Position numbers and translations under genes: made by a program. A DNA stretch of 64,000 bases, taken from the NCBI RefSeq assembly GCF_001591505.1, contig NZ_BCVA01000008.1:88910-152909 (forward strand), read 5' to 3'. Positions 31,179 to 40,049 of the stretch are shown here, piece by piece (the stretch's first letter is position 1; each line of letters starts with the position of its first letter). This DNA is from Neobacillus niacini NBRC 15566. Lineage in GTDB: Bacteria > Bacillota > Bacilli > Bacillales > Cytobacillaceae. The notes under the pieces were generated by a model that was not told where the DNA came from, did not search any database, and was given only the letters and a program-made list of their open reading frames with translations.

Positions 31179-34121
31179 TTGAGGAAATTTAAGGTTAGTA
31201 TTTATATTTTACTAGTATTTTTACTAGTACTCAGTCAATTTAGTGCGACAGCTTTAGCAAAAGGACAATCTTCATCTAGTAATCTTCCAGCTCCAGTAAA
31301 CCTACAGATACCCAACCTTGCTGCTGACGAAGACAGTATAACCCTTGTTTGGGAGAAGCCTGAAGATTATCAGGAGATTACAGATTTTAATGTCTATATG
31401 GATGGCAAGAAAATAGGCAGCTCTTTAAAAGATAATAACGGCCCAGCAAAAGCATATATTGATAATTTTTATAAGAATATTGATAAAGATGATTTCCATG
31501 TTGATATTCTTATTCATAATTTTATGGTAGAAAACCTTAAACCAAACAAATCTTATGAATTTTATGTAACCTCAGTTAATGCAGAAGGAATCGAATCAGC
31601 TCCTTCCAATACAGTTGTTGGGAAAACTACAGCAGTACCGGAAATTTTCAATATTGTCGATTTTGGTGCAACACCAGATGATGAAACAAAAGATACAAAA
31701 GCCATACAAGCTGCCATTGACGCGGCGACACCAGGAGCAAAGGTTTTAATTCCAGAAGGAAAGTTTATCTCTGGAGAATTTTGGCTTAAGTCCGATATGA
31801 CACTGCAAGTAGATGGATATTTACAGGGGTCATCAGATGCGGAAGATTATAGCATGAATTTCTGGCTGTATGATTACTCGACCGATGAGCGTTCTTACTC
31901 CCTAATCAATGCTCATACGTACGATTATGGCAGCCTAAAGAATATTAGAATAGTAGGAAACGGGATCATTGATGGTAACGGATGGAAATATGATAAAAGC
32001 CATCCAACGATTGATGAACTAGGCAAAGAGCTTCCTCGTCTAGTTGCAGGTAATAACACTAAAGTTACAGGGGATGTAAAAGTAGTAAATGGAGAAATGA
32101 GTCCTTTAAATCCTGAGGCAGAGAGCACTTTCGGAATACTAGCTGCAAAGCAGTCTTACGCTGCTCAAGTAATGGGGATGGATGCAAAATCTGCTTATTC
32201 TGGACGATCCAATCTGATTACGGTTCGCGGGGTAGACGGGATGTATTATGAGGGAATTACCCAGCTCAATCCAGCTAACCACGGGATTGTAAACCTTCAC
32301 AGTAAAAACATTGTTGTCAATGGCACCATTTCCAAGACATACGATGGAAATAATGCAGATGGATATGAGTTCGGCGATTCTCAAAACATTATGGTCTTCA
32401 ATAACTTCGTAGATACTGGAGATGATGCGATTAACTTTGCCTCTGGAATGGGACAGGCAGCTGCTGAAAAAGAACCAACGGGAAATGCATGGATTTTTAA
32501 TAACTATATTCGTGAAGGTCACGGTGGAGTGGTAACAGGTAGTCATACTGGCAGTTGGATACAAGATTTTGTTGTAGAAGATAACATTATGTATAAAACA
32601 GACGTTGGCTTACGCAGTAAAACGAATACTCCGATGGGCGGCGGAGCAAGAAATATCTTGTTCAGAGATAATGCATTAGAGGGAATAGATGGAGATGGTC
32701 CATTTGTTTTCACTTCTGCTTATACGGATGCGAATGCTTCAATCCTTTATGAACCAGCTCAAAAAATATCCCAATTTAGAGATATGGAGATTGTCAATAC
32801 AACCGTACGCAACCAAGGCGGCAGTAAGAAACAGTCTATCTTAGTAAGTGGTAATGATGATGTAGGGGAAGTCTACCACGAAAATATTACCTTCAGAAAT
32901 GTGAAATTTGATAATGTCTTTTCTGTAAATATGGATTACGCTAAGGATTTTAAATTTATTAATGTAGCTTTTACAAACGTCAAAGATAATGGTGGAAATC
33001 CATGGAGAATCAAAAACTCAACAGGGCTAGTGTTTGAAGATACAACACAGTCTCCTGAAAATGCTATCCAGAAACCGCAATGGTCAGAAACAGCAACAGT
33101 CCAAGCAGAAGCTTCATCAGATGGAAAGAGTGTTACCTTAACTTGGGATAAAGCGACAGATGATACTGCTGTTTCAGGGTACACAATATATAAAGACGGA
33201 GAAAAAATAGATTCTAATTATACGACAACGCCGAATTCAAGCTATACCGTTAAGGGATTATCTCCGGATAGAGAATACACGTTTAAGGTTGAAGCCGCTG
33301 ATGCAACTGGGAATCGTACTTCTGATGGTCCTGAAGTGACAATAAAAACTCCTGGTACAGCGGATGTAGAAGCGCCAGTGCTTCCTAAAAATACTGAAAT
33401 TTCAGAACCCACTATTAAAATACCTGCTAATGAAACCTTTAGTGGAAAAGAAGCTGATGTTGTTTATGCCGGCTTCACTTGGGCCTCTGTTGCTTGGAAC
33501 GCCGCGAGTGATGATGTTGGGATTGCAGGATATAACGTTTATGCTAACGGAAAGTTACATGGATTTGTTAAATCTAGTAAATACACGCTAACAAATCTTC
33601 AGCCAGGTACAAAATATGTGATTGAAGTGGAAGCAGTCGACCAAGCAGGAAATAAGACTCGTTATGACAGTTCGCTTGAAATCAAAACGGCGGTTCCATA
33701 TGCCATTGGGGCTCCATCCTTTGATGGCGGGTTGACGGCTGCGATTGGAAAGGATGGAACGAGTGTTTCTTTGTCTTGGAACAAGGCAGCTGCCATAAAC
33801 CAAGAAGTCATAGGGTACCGTGTATATGTTAATGGACAGCCGATTAAGCAGGAAGGAGTTGAATTTACTCCAATCAATGCGGAAATGACTACTTCTGAAA
33901 CGAATTACACTGTTACAGGACTTAAACAAGGCGAGAAATATACGTTTAAAGTAGAAGCTGTAGGACGTGGAATCAAATATTCCAAACGAGAAAGACTCTC
34001 CGGTACAATTTTAAACGGTCTTGTAAAAGTTGACGGGTATCGCTGGAGTGGTAAGGGGCCGAGTGAAACGGTTCATCTGATTCCTGGTAAAGCGGTTAGT
34101 GAGGAAGCGAAAAATAAGTAA
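31179..34121 (+). CDS. Secreted multidomain exo-polygalacturonase (GH28 with FnIII domains)
   Basis: This 980-aa exported enzyme starts at TTG 31179 (GGTGG site) with a signal peptide ending near ATALAKG. An N-terminal FnIII-like module (about residues 35-150) is followed by the GH28 beta-helix (about 155-620), with FVDTGDDAINFASG (Asp pair), EGHGGVVTGSHTG (His) and VGLRSKTN (Arg-Lys). Three more FnIII-type modules follow (about 635-730, 770-850 and 855-960), each with YTVKGL/YTLTNL/YTVTGL-like strands. The layout resembles the exo-poly-galacturonosidases of Firmicutes, which release (di)galacturonate outside the cell. No cell-wall sorting signal is seen; the tail is hydrophilic. Confidence 0.92.
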   Translation: MRKFKVSIYILLVFLLVLSQFSATALAKGQSSSSNLPAPVNLQIPNLAADEDSITLVWEKPEDYQEITDFNVYMDGKKIGSSLKDNNGPAKAYIDNFYKNIDKDDFHVDILIHNFMVENLKPNKSYEFYVTSVNAEGIESAPSNTVVGKTTAVPEIFNIVDFGATPDDETKDTKAIQAAIDAATPGAKVLIPEGKFISGEFWLKSDMTLQVDGYLQGSSDAEDYSMNFWLYDYSTDERSYSLINAHTYDYGSLKNIRIVGNGIIDGNGWKYDKSHPTIDELGKELPRLVAGNNTKVTGDVKVVNGEMSPLNPEAESTFGILAAKQSYAAQVMGMDAKSAYSGRSNLITVRGVDGMYYEGITQLNPANHGIVNLHSKNIVVNGTISKTYDGNNADGYEFGDSQNIMVFNNFVDTGDDAINFASGMGQAAAEKEPTGNAWIFNNYIREGHGGVVTGSHTGSWIQDFVVEDNIMYKTDVGLRSKTNTPMGGGARNILFRDNALEGIDGDGPFVFTSAYTDANASILYEPAQKISQFRDMEIVNTTVRNQGGSKKQSILVSGNDDVGEVYHENITFRNVKFDNVFSVNMDYAKDFKFINVAFTNVKDNGGNPWRIKNSTGLVFEDTTQSPENAIQKPQWSETATVQAEASSDGKSVTLTWDKATDDTAVSGYTIYKDGEKIDSNYTTTPNSSYTVKGLSPDREYTFKVEAADATGNRTSDGPEVTIKTPGTADVEAPVLPKNTEISEPTIKIPANETFSGKEADVVYAGFTWASVAWNAASDDVGIAGYNVYANGKLHGFVKSSKYTLTNLQPGTKYVIEVEAVDQAGNKTRYDSSLEIKTAVPYAIGAPSFDGGLTAAIGKDGTSVSLSWNKAAAINQEVIGYRVYVNGQPIKQEGVEFTPINAEMTTSETNYTVTGLKQGEKYTFKVEAVGRGIKYSKRERLSGTILNGLVKVDGYRWSGKGPSETVHLIPGKAVSEEAKNK

Positions 34122-34152
34122 CTATTAATTAACTGTAGGTGTTAAATGATAA

Positions 34153-34180
34153 GGGGTCTTTAATATTGGTTAAAGACCCC
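34153..34180. other. Perfect 11-bp hairpin between the two secreted enzyme genes
   Basis: GGGGTCTTTAA (34153-34163) pairs with TTAAAGACCCC (34170-34180) around a 6-nt loop. No T run follows on the plus strand, so it may stabilise the upstream transcript or attenuate rather than terminate. The next gene has its own GAGGAG site. Confidence 0.6.
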
Positions 34181-34210
34181 AAAATATAATCATGAGGAGA
34201 TGATTAAATC

Positions 34211-36634
34211 TTGAATAAAAGATTAATTAAAGGAAAGAAAATGAAGGCTTCCATAATAGCTGCGGCAATAACCATTTCAAGTTTAGCGGCAATTCCTATA
34301 GATAATAAAGCGAATGCCGTTACTGCAACAGTTGATCAAATGGAGAGAGTACTCGCATTTCCAGGGGCAGAAGGCGGGGGACGTTATACTACCGGCGGAA
34401 GATTTGGTGAAGTCTATATGGTTAATACTCTAGAAGACTATGGAACAGGAGAAAAGCCGATCCAAGGTTCCCTGCGTGATGCCGTAAGTCAGGATAACCG
34501 CTTCATTGTCTTTAATATTTCCGGAAACGTCAATTTAAAGGAACCACTTTCACTAAGAAAACGGAAGAATATCACGATTGCTGGACAAACTGCTCCGGGG
34601 GATGGAATCACCATCACTGGATACGAAACGAATATCAGTGATTCTGAGAATGTTATTATTCGCTATCTCCGATTCCGTCCAGGTGCTGAAAATGTGCATA
34701 CCGGTGATTCTATGGACGCCATTTGGGGGAGAAGCATGAAAAATGTCATGATCGATCATATATCAACAAGCTGGTCTACTGATGAAACGATGTCCTTATA
34801 TCGCGCGGAAAACATGACTGTACAGTGGTCTATTGTTGCAGAGAGTTTAGCAATGAGCGGTCATACGAAGGGTCGTCATGGGTACGGTGGAATATGGGGT
34901 GGAGTAAATACCACTTACCATCACAATCTGGTTGCAAACCATACCTCTCGAAATCCCCGTTTAGGCGGCGGCACTGCCGAGGCAGATGACAACAACCATA
35001 TTGGCTTGTTTGATATAAGAAATAATGTGATTTATAACTGGGGATTTAACACTGCTTACGGCGGAGGCAGAGCCTATGCCAATTATATTAATAACTATAT
35101 GAAGCCGGGATTAGGCACACGTACAAGTGTAGAATCACGGGTGATTGATGCAGGGGAGAAAGACAAACCAGGTAAATTTTACATTAACGGAAATGTACTT
35201 GAAGGGAATAATGAGGTATCCAACGATAATTCAAAAGGCATTTATGTTTCTGAAAGCGCTGCCCTAACAACAGAAATCGTCAATGAAGAGTTTATGATGG
35301 ATGGAACAGCTGAAGAAGCACTTCGAACAACAACTGCTGAAGAAGCATATACTGAGGTTTTAGCTAAGGCTGGAGCAACCTATCCAAAAAGGGATGCCTT
35401 GGATGCCAGAATTGTAAACGAAGTGAAGAACAATCTAGGAAGATTTGTTAATCGTCATGAAGAAGTAGGGGGCCTTCCATTTACGGAAATAACTTCTCGG
35501 CCAACAGGTTTTGATAAAGATCAAGATGGGATAGCAGATGCTTGGGAGCTTAAAAATGGTTTAGATCCGAATAATTCTAATGATAGCCCAGAATTATCCA
35601 CAGATCAAAGCGGTTACACTAATCTTGAAAATTACGTGAATTCCTTGATTGATATGGAATATAAACCAGAAAACCCAGAAGTTTCATTGAAAAGCCCAAC
35701 AAATAATCAAATTTATAAAACTAGTGAAGCCGTTACTATTGAAGCAGATGTAACAGGAAAGTCAGAAATTGACAGAGTAGAATTTTATAATGGAGATCAG
35801 ATTATTGGAACCGATGTAAGCGAGCCATTTACTCTGACCACAAAATTACCAGATGGTACCTATTATATTTCCGCCAAGGCAATTGATCAATCAGGTCTGC
35901 AGACACAAGCGACAGCCTCTGTTATACATGTCAATAGCGATACCAATCTAAAACAATGGAAATCAACGGATATTGGAACACCAAATATTCCAGGCCATGC
36001 TTCCCTTACAAATGATGTCATGACGGTGAAAGGTTCTGGAAAGTTAATAGCAGCTGATGATAAATTCCACTTTACTTATCGTAATTTGGCAGGAGATGGA
36101 GAATTGATAGCAAAGGTAGAGACTATGACACCTGTCGACCACCATTCTTTTGCTGGATTAATGATCAGGGAAACTCTTGAAAAAGATGCAAAAACCGTGG
36201 CGTTAGGTCTTTCCTATACAAAATCTTATTCTTGGAAGGAAAACGGAACAACTTACTATAGAAATCCATGGTCGGCGTATTTAGCCTCTCGTTATGAACA
36301 AGGTGGAAATATGGACGAGTTGGATGAAAACCTTGATACTCCAAGTAGTGCGATGGAATCTGGAGTTGCGTTACTAAATGATATTCCATTTAAAGATAAG
36401 GACCAGCATTTGGGTTATTATTTAAAAGTTAAACGAACAGGTGATGTTTTTAGAGCAGAGGGATCTACCGATGGAATTAACTGGACGCTAATAGGAGAAA
36501 GAAAGATAGAAATGAATAAGAAAGTTTACATTGGAATGGCCGTTGATGGTAACAAAGTGTCTAACCGTTTAGATAATCTAAATACTGCTACTTTTTCTGA
36601 TATCCATTTCAACTTTTCAAAATCAAGCAAATAA
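34211..36634 (+). CDS. Secreted pectate lyase with Ig-like and DUF1349-like C-terminal modules
   Basis: The 807-aa protein is exported: a signal peptide is cleaved near NKANA. Its PelC-like beta-helix (about residues 45-400) carries VLAFPGAEGGGRYTTGG, VMIDHISTSWSTDETMSLY, YHHNLVANHTSRNPRLGGG and a conserved asparagine-rich repeat. A calcium-binding DKDQDGIADAWE segment (about 437-448) leads into an Ig-like module (VEFYNGDQIIGTD). A C-terminal lectin-like module (about 580-800) contains FAGLMIRE and VKRTGDVFRAEGSTDG, as in DUF1349. It would cleave polygalacturonate by beta-elimination, giving the unsaturated ends that GH105 removes. The family is secure; the subfamily is not. Confidence 0.88.
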   Translation: MNKRLIKGKKMKASIIAAAITISSLAAIPIDNKANAVTATVDQMERVLAFPGAEGGGRYTTGGRFGEVYMVNTLEDYGTGEKPIQGSLRDAVSQDNRFIVFNISGNVNLKEPLSLRKRKNITIAGQTAPGDGITITGYETNISDSENVIIRYLRFRPGAENVHTGDSMDAIWGRSMKNVMIDHISTSWSTDETMSLYRAENMTVQWSIVAESLAMSGHTKGRHGYGGIWGGVNTTYHHNLVANHTSRNPRLGGGTAEADDNNHIGLFDIRNNVIYNWGFNTAYGGGRAYANYINNYMKPGLGTRTSVESRVIDAGEKDKPGKFYINGNVLEGNNEVSNDNSKGIYVSESAALTTEIVNEEFMMDGTAEEALRTTTAEEAYTEVLAKAGATYPKRDALDARIVNEVKNNLGRFVNRHEEVGGLPFTEITSRPTGFDKDQDGIADAWELKNGLDPNNSNDSPELSTDQSGYTNLENYVNSLIDMEYKPENPEVSLKSPTNNQIYKTSEAVTIEADVTGKSEIDRVEFYNGDQIIGTDVSEPFTLTTKLPDGTYYISAKAIDQSGLQTQATASVIHVNSDTNLKQWKSTDIGTPNIPGHASLTNDVMTVKGSGKLIAADDKFHFTYRNLAGDGELIAKVETMTPVDHHSFAGLMIRETLEKDAKTVALGLSYTKSYSWKENGTTYYRNPWSAYLASRYEQGGNMDELDENLDTPSSAMESGVALLNDIPFKDKDQHLGYYLKVKRTGDVFRAEGSTDGINWTLIGERKIEMNKKVYIGMAVDGNKVSNRLDNLNTATFSDIHFNFSKSSK

Positions 36635-36701
36635 TTGACTGTATTCATTTTAGTTTGAACCCAAAAAAAGCACCTAAATTAAAACTGCAGAAAAAAGTAA
36701 G

Positions 36702-36735
36702 AAAAAGCAGATTCCAATTGATCTGCTTTTTTTTT
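36702..36735 (+). terminator. Intrinsic terminator of the pectin enzyme series
   Basis: AAAAAGCAGAT (36702-36712) pairs with ATCTGCTTTTT (36721-36731) around an 8-nt loop and continues into a T run. It lies about 68 nt after the pectate lyase stop. Confidence 0.85.
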
Positions 36736-37090
36736 ATGGATTTGGACCCTAGCCATGCTGTTTTAAACGAAAACTTTTGGATGGGTTGTTTACTATACAT
36801 CTAACGGTATACAATGCTAGCAAATCTCCATACAGTAAAAATAACAAGACTTTTAGTTGGCAAGTCGTCCTGCTAGTAATGAAACAACAAATGTAAAAGG
36901 GAATGCCAACGAACTGCATAAGCGAGAGTAGCCAGTCTGCGGAGAATAAGTCTATGCTCAAGGAGAATTTTGAGAAGCCAATCCAAGGTGAAATAGAATT
37001 GTATGGATTGCAGACCCATGAAGAAAGTAAAATTCTAAACGGTCCAGGAACTCCATAGTTTTTAGTACATTATCTAAAAATTTTTTACTA
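36736..37090. other. Stretch with no recognised gene; possible 34-codon frame at 36954-37058
   Basis: Both strands carry only short frames with no recognised match. On the plus strand, ATG 36954 follows GGAG with a 9-nt spacer and reads MLKENFEKPIQGEIELYG and on to TAG 37056-37058. Base composition here is less AT-rich than the surrounding spacers, and the run of short broken frames suggests an eroded gene. I cannot name it. Confidence 0.3.
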
Positions 37091-37939
37091 TTAAGTCAAA
37101 AAGATATCCTCATAGAATATTTCGTTTTTTCTGCATGCCAGGTAATATTGAATTTCACAAGTCAGTAAATCGGTATGAATTGGGATGTGAACTAATCTTC
37201 CTTTCTTAATCTCGTTACAAAATGCATTTGGAGGAAGAAATGATACTGCATTTTGGTTGTGAATAAGGTCATTCACTAATTCAATCTGATTAGTCATTAT
37301 TCTTTTCCTGCATGGTATATTTCTTAACATCGTTTGATCTTTAGAAAAAGATTTGTAGAAAATTAGATATTCCTCTTCTAAATCTGTTACATCTTCCAAA
37401 CAGCTTTTTTCCGCCAGAGGATGTTCGCTTGAGACGATTAATCCAAATGGTTCATTATAGACTGGATGAGATTCTAATTGTTTATTGATGATTGGCTCAG
37501 TTACAAAAGCAATGTCAAGAATTCCATCAATTAGCGATTTAGCTATCAGAGAATGATCCATGATAAGAAGATTAATATTTTTATTATGAACGTCATTGAG
37601 TAAATTGATTTTTTCATAAATGAATGGATGTGTTAATGCAATAGAGCTGCCAATAGTCATTAAATTTTCATTAGCATCCTGGTTTATTTCACTTTTTGCT
37701 GTTTTTAAGGTCTCGATAACTTGTTCCGCATATGGTTGAAACATTTTTCCTGCGCGCGTTAGTTCTACACTTCGTTTTCCTTTTTTTCCTCTAACAAACA
37801 ATTCTTGGCCAAGTTCTTCTTCTAAATAACGAATTCTATTCGATATCGTTGGTTGGGGAACAAAAAGTCTCTTTGCAGCTTCAGTGAAATTTCCATTATT
37901 ACAAACTATTAAGAACGTTTCCAAATACAGTACGTTCAT
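37091..37939 (-). CDS. LysR-family transcriptional regulator
   Basis: The 282-aa protein has an N-terminal LysR HTH (YLETFLIVCNNGNFTEAAKRLFVPQPTISNRIRYLEEELG) and a two-lobe effector domain (about residues 90-280). It lies divergent from the XdhC gene, 159 nt apart, at the edge of the molybdenum hydroxylase cluster, which suggests it activates that cluster in response to the substrate or an intermediate. The start is ATG 37939, with AAAGGGG 9 nt upstream; ATG 37948 directly abuts the site. The inducer is unknown. Confidence 0.88.
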   Translation of the reverse strand: MNVLYLETFLIVCNNGNFTEAAKRLFVPQPTISNRIRYLEEELGQELFVRGKKGKRSVELTRAGKMFQPYAEQVIETLKTAKSEINQDANENLMTIGSSIALTHPFIYEKINLLNDVHNKNINLLIMDHSLIAKSLIDGILDIAFVTEPIINKQLESHPVYNEPFGLIVSSEHPLAEKSCLEDVTDLEEEYLIFYKSFSKDQTMLRNIPCRKRIMTNQIELVNDLIHNQNAVSFLPPNAFCNEIKKGRLVHIPIHTDLLTCEIQYYLACRKNEIFYEDIFLT

Positions 37940-38098
37940 AACAAACATCCCCTTTCATAAGTCGAAATTGAATATTAAGAATATTGATAATTTACAAAAA
38001 TTATTATATCATCTATTTATCATATGTAAATACACAATCACAATTAGTAAACAAATAGTCTGTAAGCTTATTTAACATAGATTTAGGGGTGTGACATA

Positions 38099-39184
38099 AT
38101 GAATGATATTTGTAGGTTAATAAAGAAATTGAAAGAACAGAAAGACAATATCTTTGCGATGGCAACCATAATTCGCGTTGATGGCTCTGCATATAGAAGA
38201 GAAGGTGCAAAAATGCTTATAGGAGAAGACCGCAGCTATTTTGGAACCATAAGTGCCGGTTGTTTGGAAGAAGATTTAATCTATCAGGCACAGGAAGTCA
38301 TTCATTCACTTAAAGCTAAGACGGTTAAATATGATCTACGATCTGAAGATGATCTTTCTTGGGGGCAAAGTGCCGGGTGTGATGGGGACATTGAAATATA
38401 TATTGAACCGATAGGGTGGGAATTGTGTAAATTACACCCAAATACCCCTTTATGGCCTTATATTGACCAACAATTAAATAATGGTATAAATATTGTTTCT
38501 GCAAATCTTATAAATGACGGTGATAAACAGGGCAGTATAGTCCTTTTTTCTGATTACGAAAAAATCCTAGGAGAGTTTGAAGACAAAAATATTGAACCAA
38601 GATTAATCTCCCATATCAAGAATTTTGTTTTTAGTGGAAGCAAAGTAAAATTGATTCATATTGATGAGCCAAATTGCGAGTATTTACTCGAACGATACCA
38701 ACCAAAAGAAAAATTATATATTTTTGGGGCGGGTCCTGATGCTGAGCCTATAGTTGAGCTCGCTTCACAATCCGACTTTTCTGTCACGGTAATAGATCCG
38801 AGAAGCAGTCGCTGCAGTGAAAAAATTTTCCCAAAAGCTGATTTTCGCTTCATCGAACATCCAGAATCTTTTTTTAATAAATTAGAAATTCCAAATGATA
38901 GTTTTGTGCTGGTCATGACCCATAATTTTAATAGGGATCAAACAATCCTTCAATATCTTTTACAATCCCCTCCAAAATATCTTGGTGTTTTAGGACCAAA
39001 AAGAAGAACTGAACGGTTAGTAAATGATAAAGATTTATTATCATTTGTTCATTCCCCGATTGGATTAAGTATAGGTGCAGAAGGACCAGATGAGATTGCT
39101 ATAAGTGTGCTGGCAGAACTAATCAAAATTAGAAATCAATCCAGTTCTCAGATTAAAGAACAAAGTGTAAGTTGTTTGATTTAG
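38099..39184 (+). CDS. XdhC/CoxI-family molybdenum hydroxylase maturation factor
   Basis: XdhC proteins bind the molybdenum cofactor, help add its terminal sulfur and deliver it to xanthine-dehydrogenase-type enzymes. The 361-aa sequence has the N-terminal XdhC domain (FAMATIIRVDGSAYRREGAKMLI, TISAGCLEEDLIYQAQEVI, AGCDGDIEIYIEP) and the C-terminal Rossmann domain (YIFGAGPDAEPIVELA, VIDPR). It also has KYLGVLGPKRRTERL and the late IGAEGPDEIAISVLAEL. The Cys of SAGCLEED is conserved in the family. It precedes the hydroxylase subunits by about 370 nt and has its own terminator, so it is a separate transcript near the same regulator. Confidence 0.93.
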   Translation: MNDICRLIKKLKEQKDNIFAMATIIRVDGSAYRREGAKMLIGEDRSYFGTISAGCLEEDLIYQAQEVIHSLKAKTVKYDLRSEDDLSWGQSAGCDGDIEIYIEPIGWELCKLHPNTPLWPYIDQQLNNGINIVSANLINDGDKQGSIVLFSDYEKILGEFEDKNIEPRLISHIKNFVFSGSKVKLIHIDEPNCEYLLERYQPKEKLYIFGAGPDAEPIVELASQSDFSVTVIDPRSSRCSEKIFPKADFRFIEHPESFFNKLEIPNDSFVLVMTHNFNRDQTILQYLLQSPPKYLGVLGPKRRTERLVNDKDLLSFVHSPIGLSIGAEGPDEIAISVLAELIKIRNQSSSQIKEQSVSCLI

Positions 39185-39205
39185 TTTGTTTTTCATCTGC
39201 AAATT

Positions 39206-39240
39206 ATAAGCGAAGACTAGATGTTGTCTTCGCTTATTTC
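39206..39240 (+). terminator. Intrinsic terminator after the XdhC gene
   Basis: ATAAGCGAAGAC (39206-39217) pairs with GTCTTCGCTTAT (39226-39237), an 8-nt loop lies between, and a short T run follows. Confidence 0.8.
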
Positions 39241-39548
39241 TTCTATTTACATAATAAAAAAACTATTACATAACACTCCTTTAGGACGACATCGAGAGTT
39301 GCCTCTTCTATTTTATTGCATTCCAGATTTCAATAGTAATTTAGATTTATAACAAAAACCTTATGGAAATATAAAAAATTTATTATTTCATAAAATTTAC
39401 GTATTTCACAATTATATATAATATATTTTATAATTTTTTCAAGAAAGAGAAAATTCTAATAATTAATTAGAATCTGAACAGGATACCTATAAAAACTCAT
39501 CCTGAGTCACTTGTAAGGAAAAATCATATTCGTAAAGGTGGTTTTATT
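39241..39548. promoter_or_regulatory. AT-rich control region of the hydroxylase operon with an inverted repeat
   Basis: No gene is seen. ATTCTAAT (39453-39460) and ATTAGAAT (39466-39473) form an inverted repeat that could be an operator for one of the cluster's regulators, and TATAAA at 39488-39493 is a possible -10. The region is unusually AT-rich (TATATATAATATATTTTATA-like near 39420). It ends with the AGGTGG site of the CoxG gene. Confidence 0.4.
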
Positions 39549-39998
39549 ATGAAGGTACAAGGTGAGATTATTGTTGAGGCAAGTCAAGAAGAGGTTTGGA
39601 ACGCTCTAAATGATCCTGAGGTTCTTAAAAAAGCAACTCCTGGGTGTAAAGTTTTGACAGAAACAGAGCCTGATAGCTACAAGGCTGATATTGTAATTGG
39701 TATTGCAGCGGTACGTGGTGAATATGAAGCAGAGATCAAAATTTACGATAAATTAGGACCAAACAAATACTGTTTAGCAATGAAGGCTGACAGTAACATG
39801 GGCTTCTTGGAAGGAAATGCCATTGTAGAACTTAGTTATTCACATCCTAACACTACCATCTCGTATGAAGGAGAAGCTCAGGTAGGCGGAAAAATAGCTG
39901 GTGTTGGTCAGCGCATTTTATCAGGTATCGCCAAGATGATCGTAAAGGACTTCTTTAAGAAAATTGCCAAAGAAACAAAAGCCCGAACAGCAATTTAA
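39549..39998 (+). CDS. CoxG-like SRPBCC protein (carbon monoxide dehydrogenase subunit G family)
   Basis: This 149-aa START/SRPBCC-fold protein begins MKVQGEIIVEASQEEVWNALNDPEVLKKATPGCK, the standard CoxG opening, and contains YKADIVIGIAAVRGEYEAEIKI. CoxG relatives accompany molybdenum hydroxylases and have been linked to cofactor assembly or membrane attachment. It is the first gene of the operon that continues with the FAD, iron-sulfur and molybdopterin subunits. It does not show that the substrate is CO: neither large subunit has the CoxL active-site Cys loop that defines CO dehydrogenase. Confidence 0.88.
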   Translation: MKVQGEIIVEASQEEVWNALNDPEVLKKATPGCKVLTETEPDSYKADIVIGIAAVRGEYEAEIKIYDKLGPNKYCLAMKADSNMGFLEGNAIVELSYSHPNTTISYEGEAQVGGKIAGVGQRILSGIAKMIVKDFFKKIAKETKARTAI

Positions 39999-40049
39999 TT
40001 AGAAAGTCAGTACATTTATTAACATTCTAATTTGGAAAGAGGGTATAAC

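Noticed and set aside
36749..36961. Minus-strand frame of 70 codons downstream of the pectate lyase terminator
   Set aside because: It has no ribosome binding site or recognised pattern, and its Cys-, Phe- and Leu-rich composition is typical of non-coding shadow frames.
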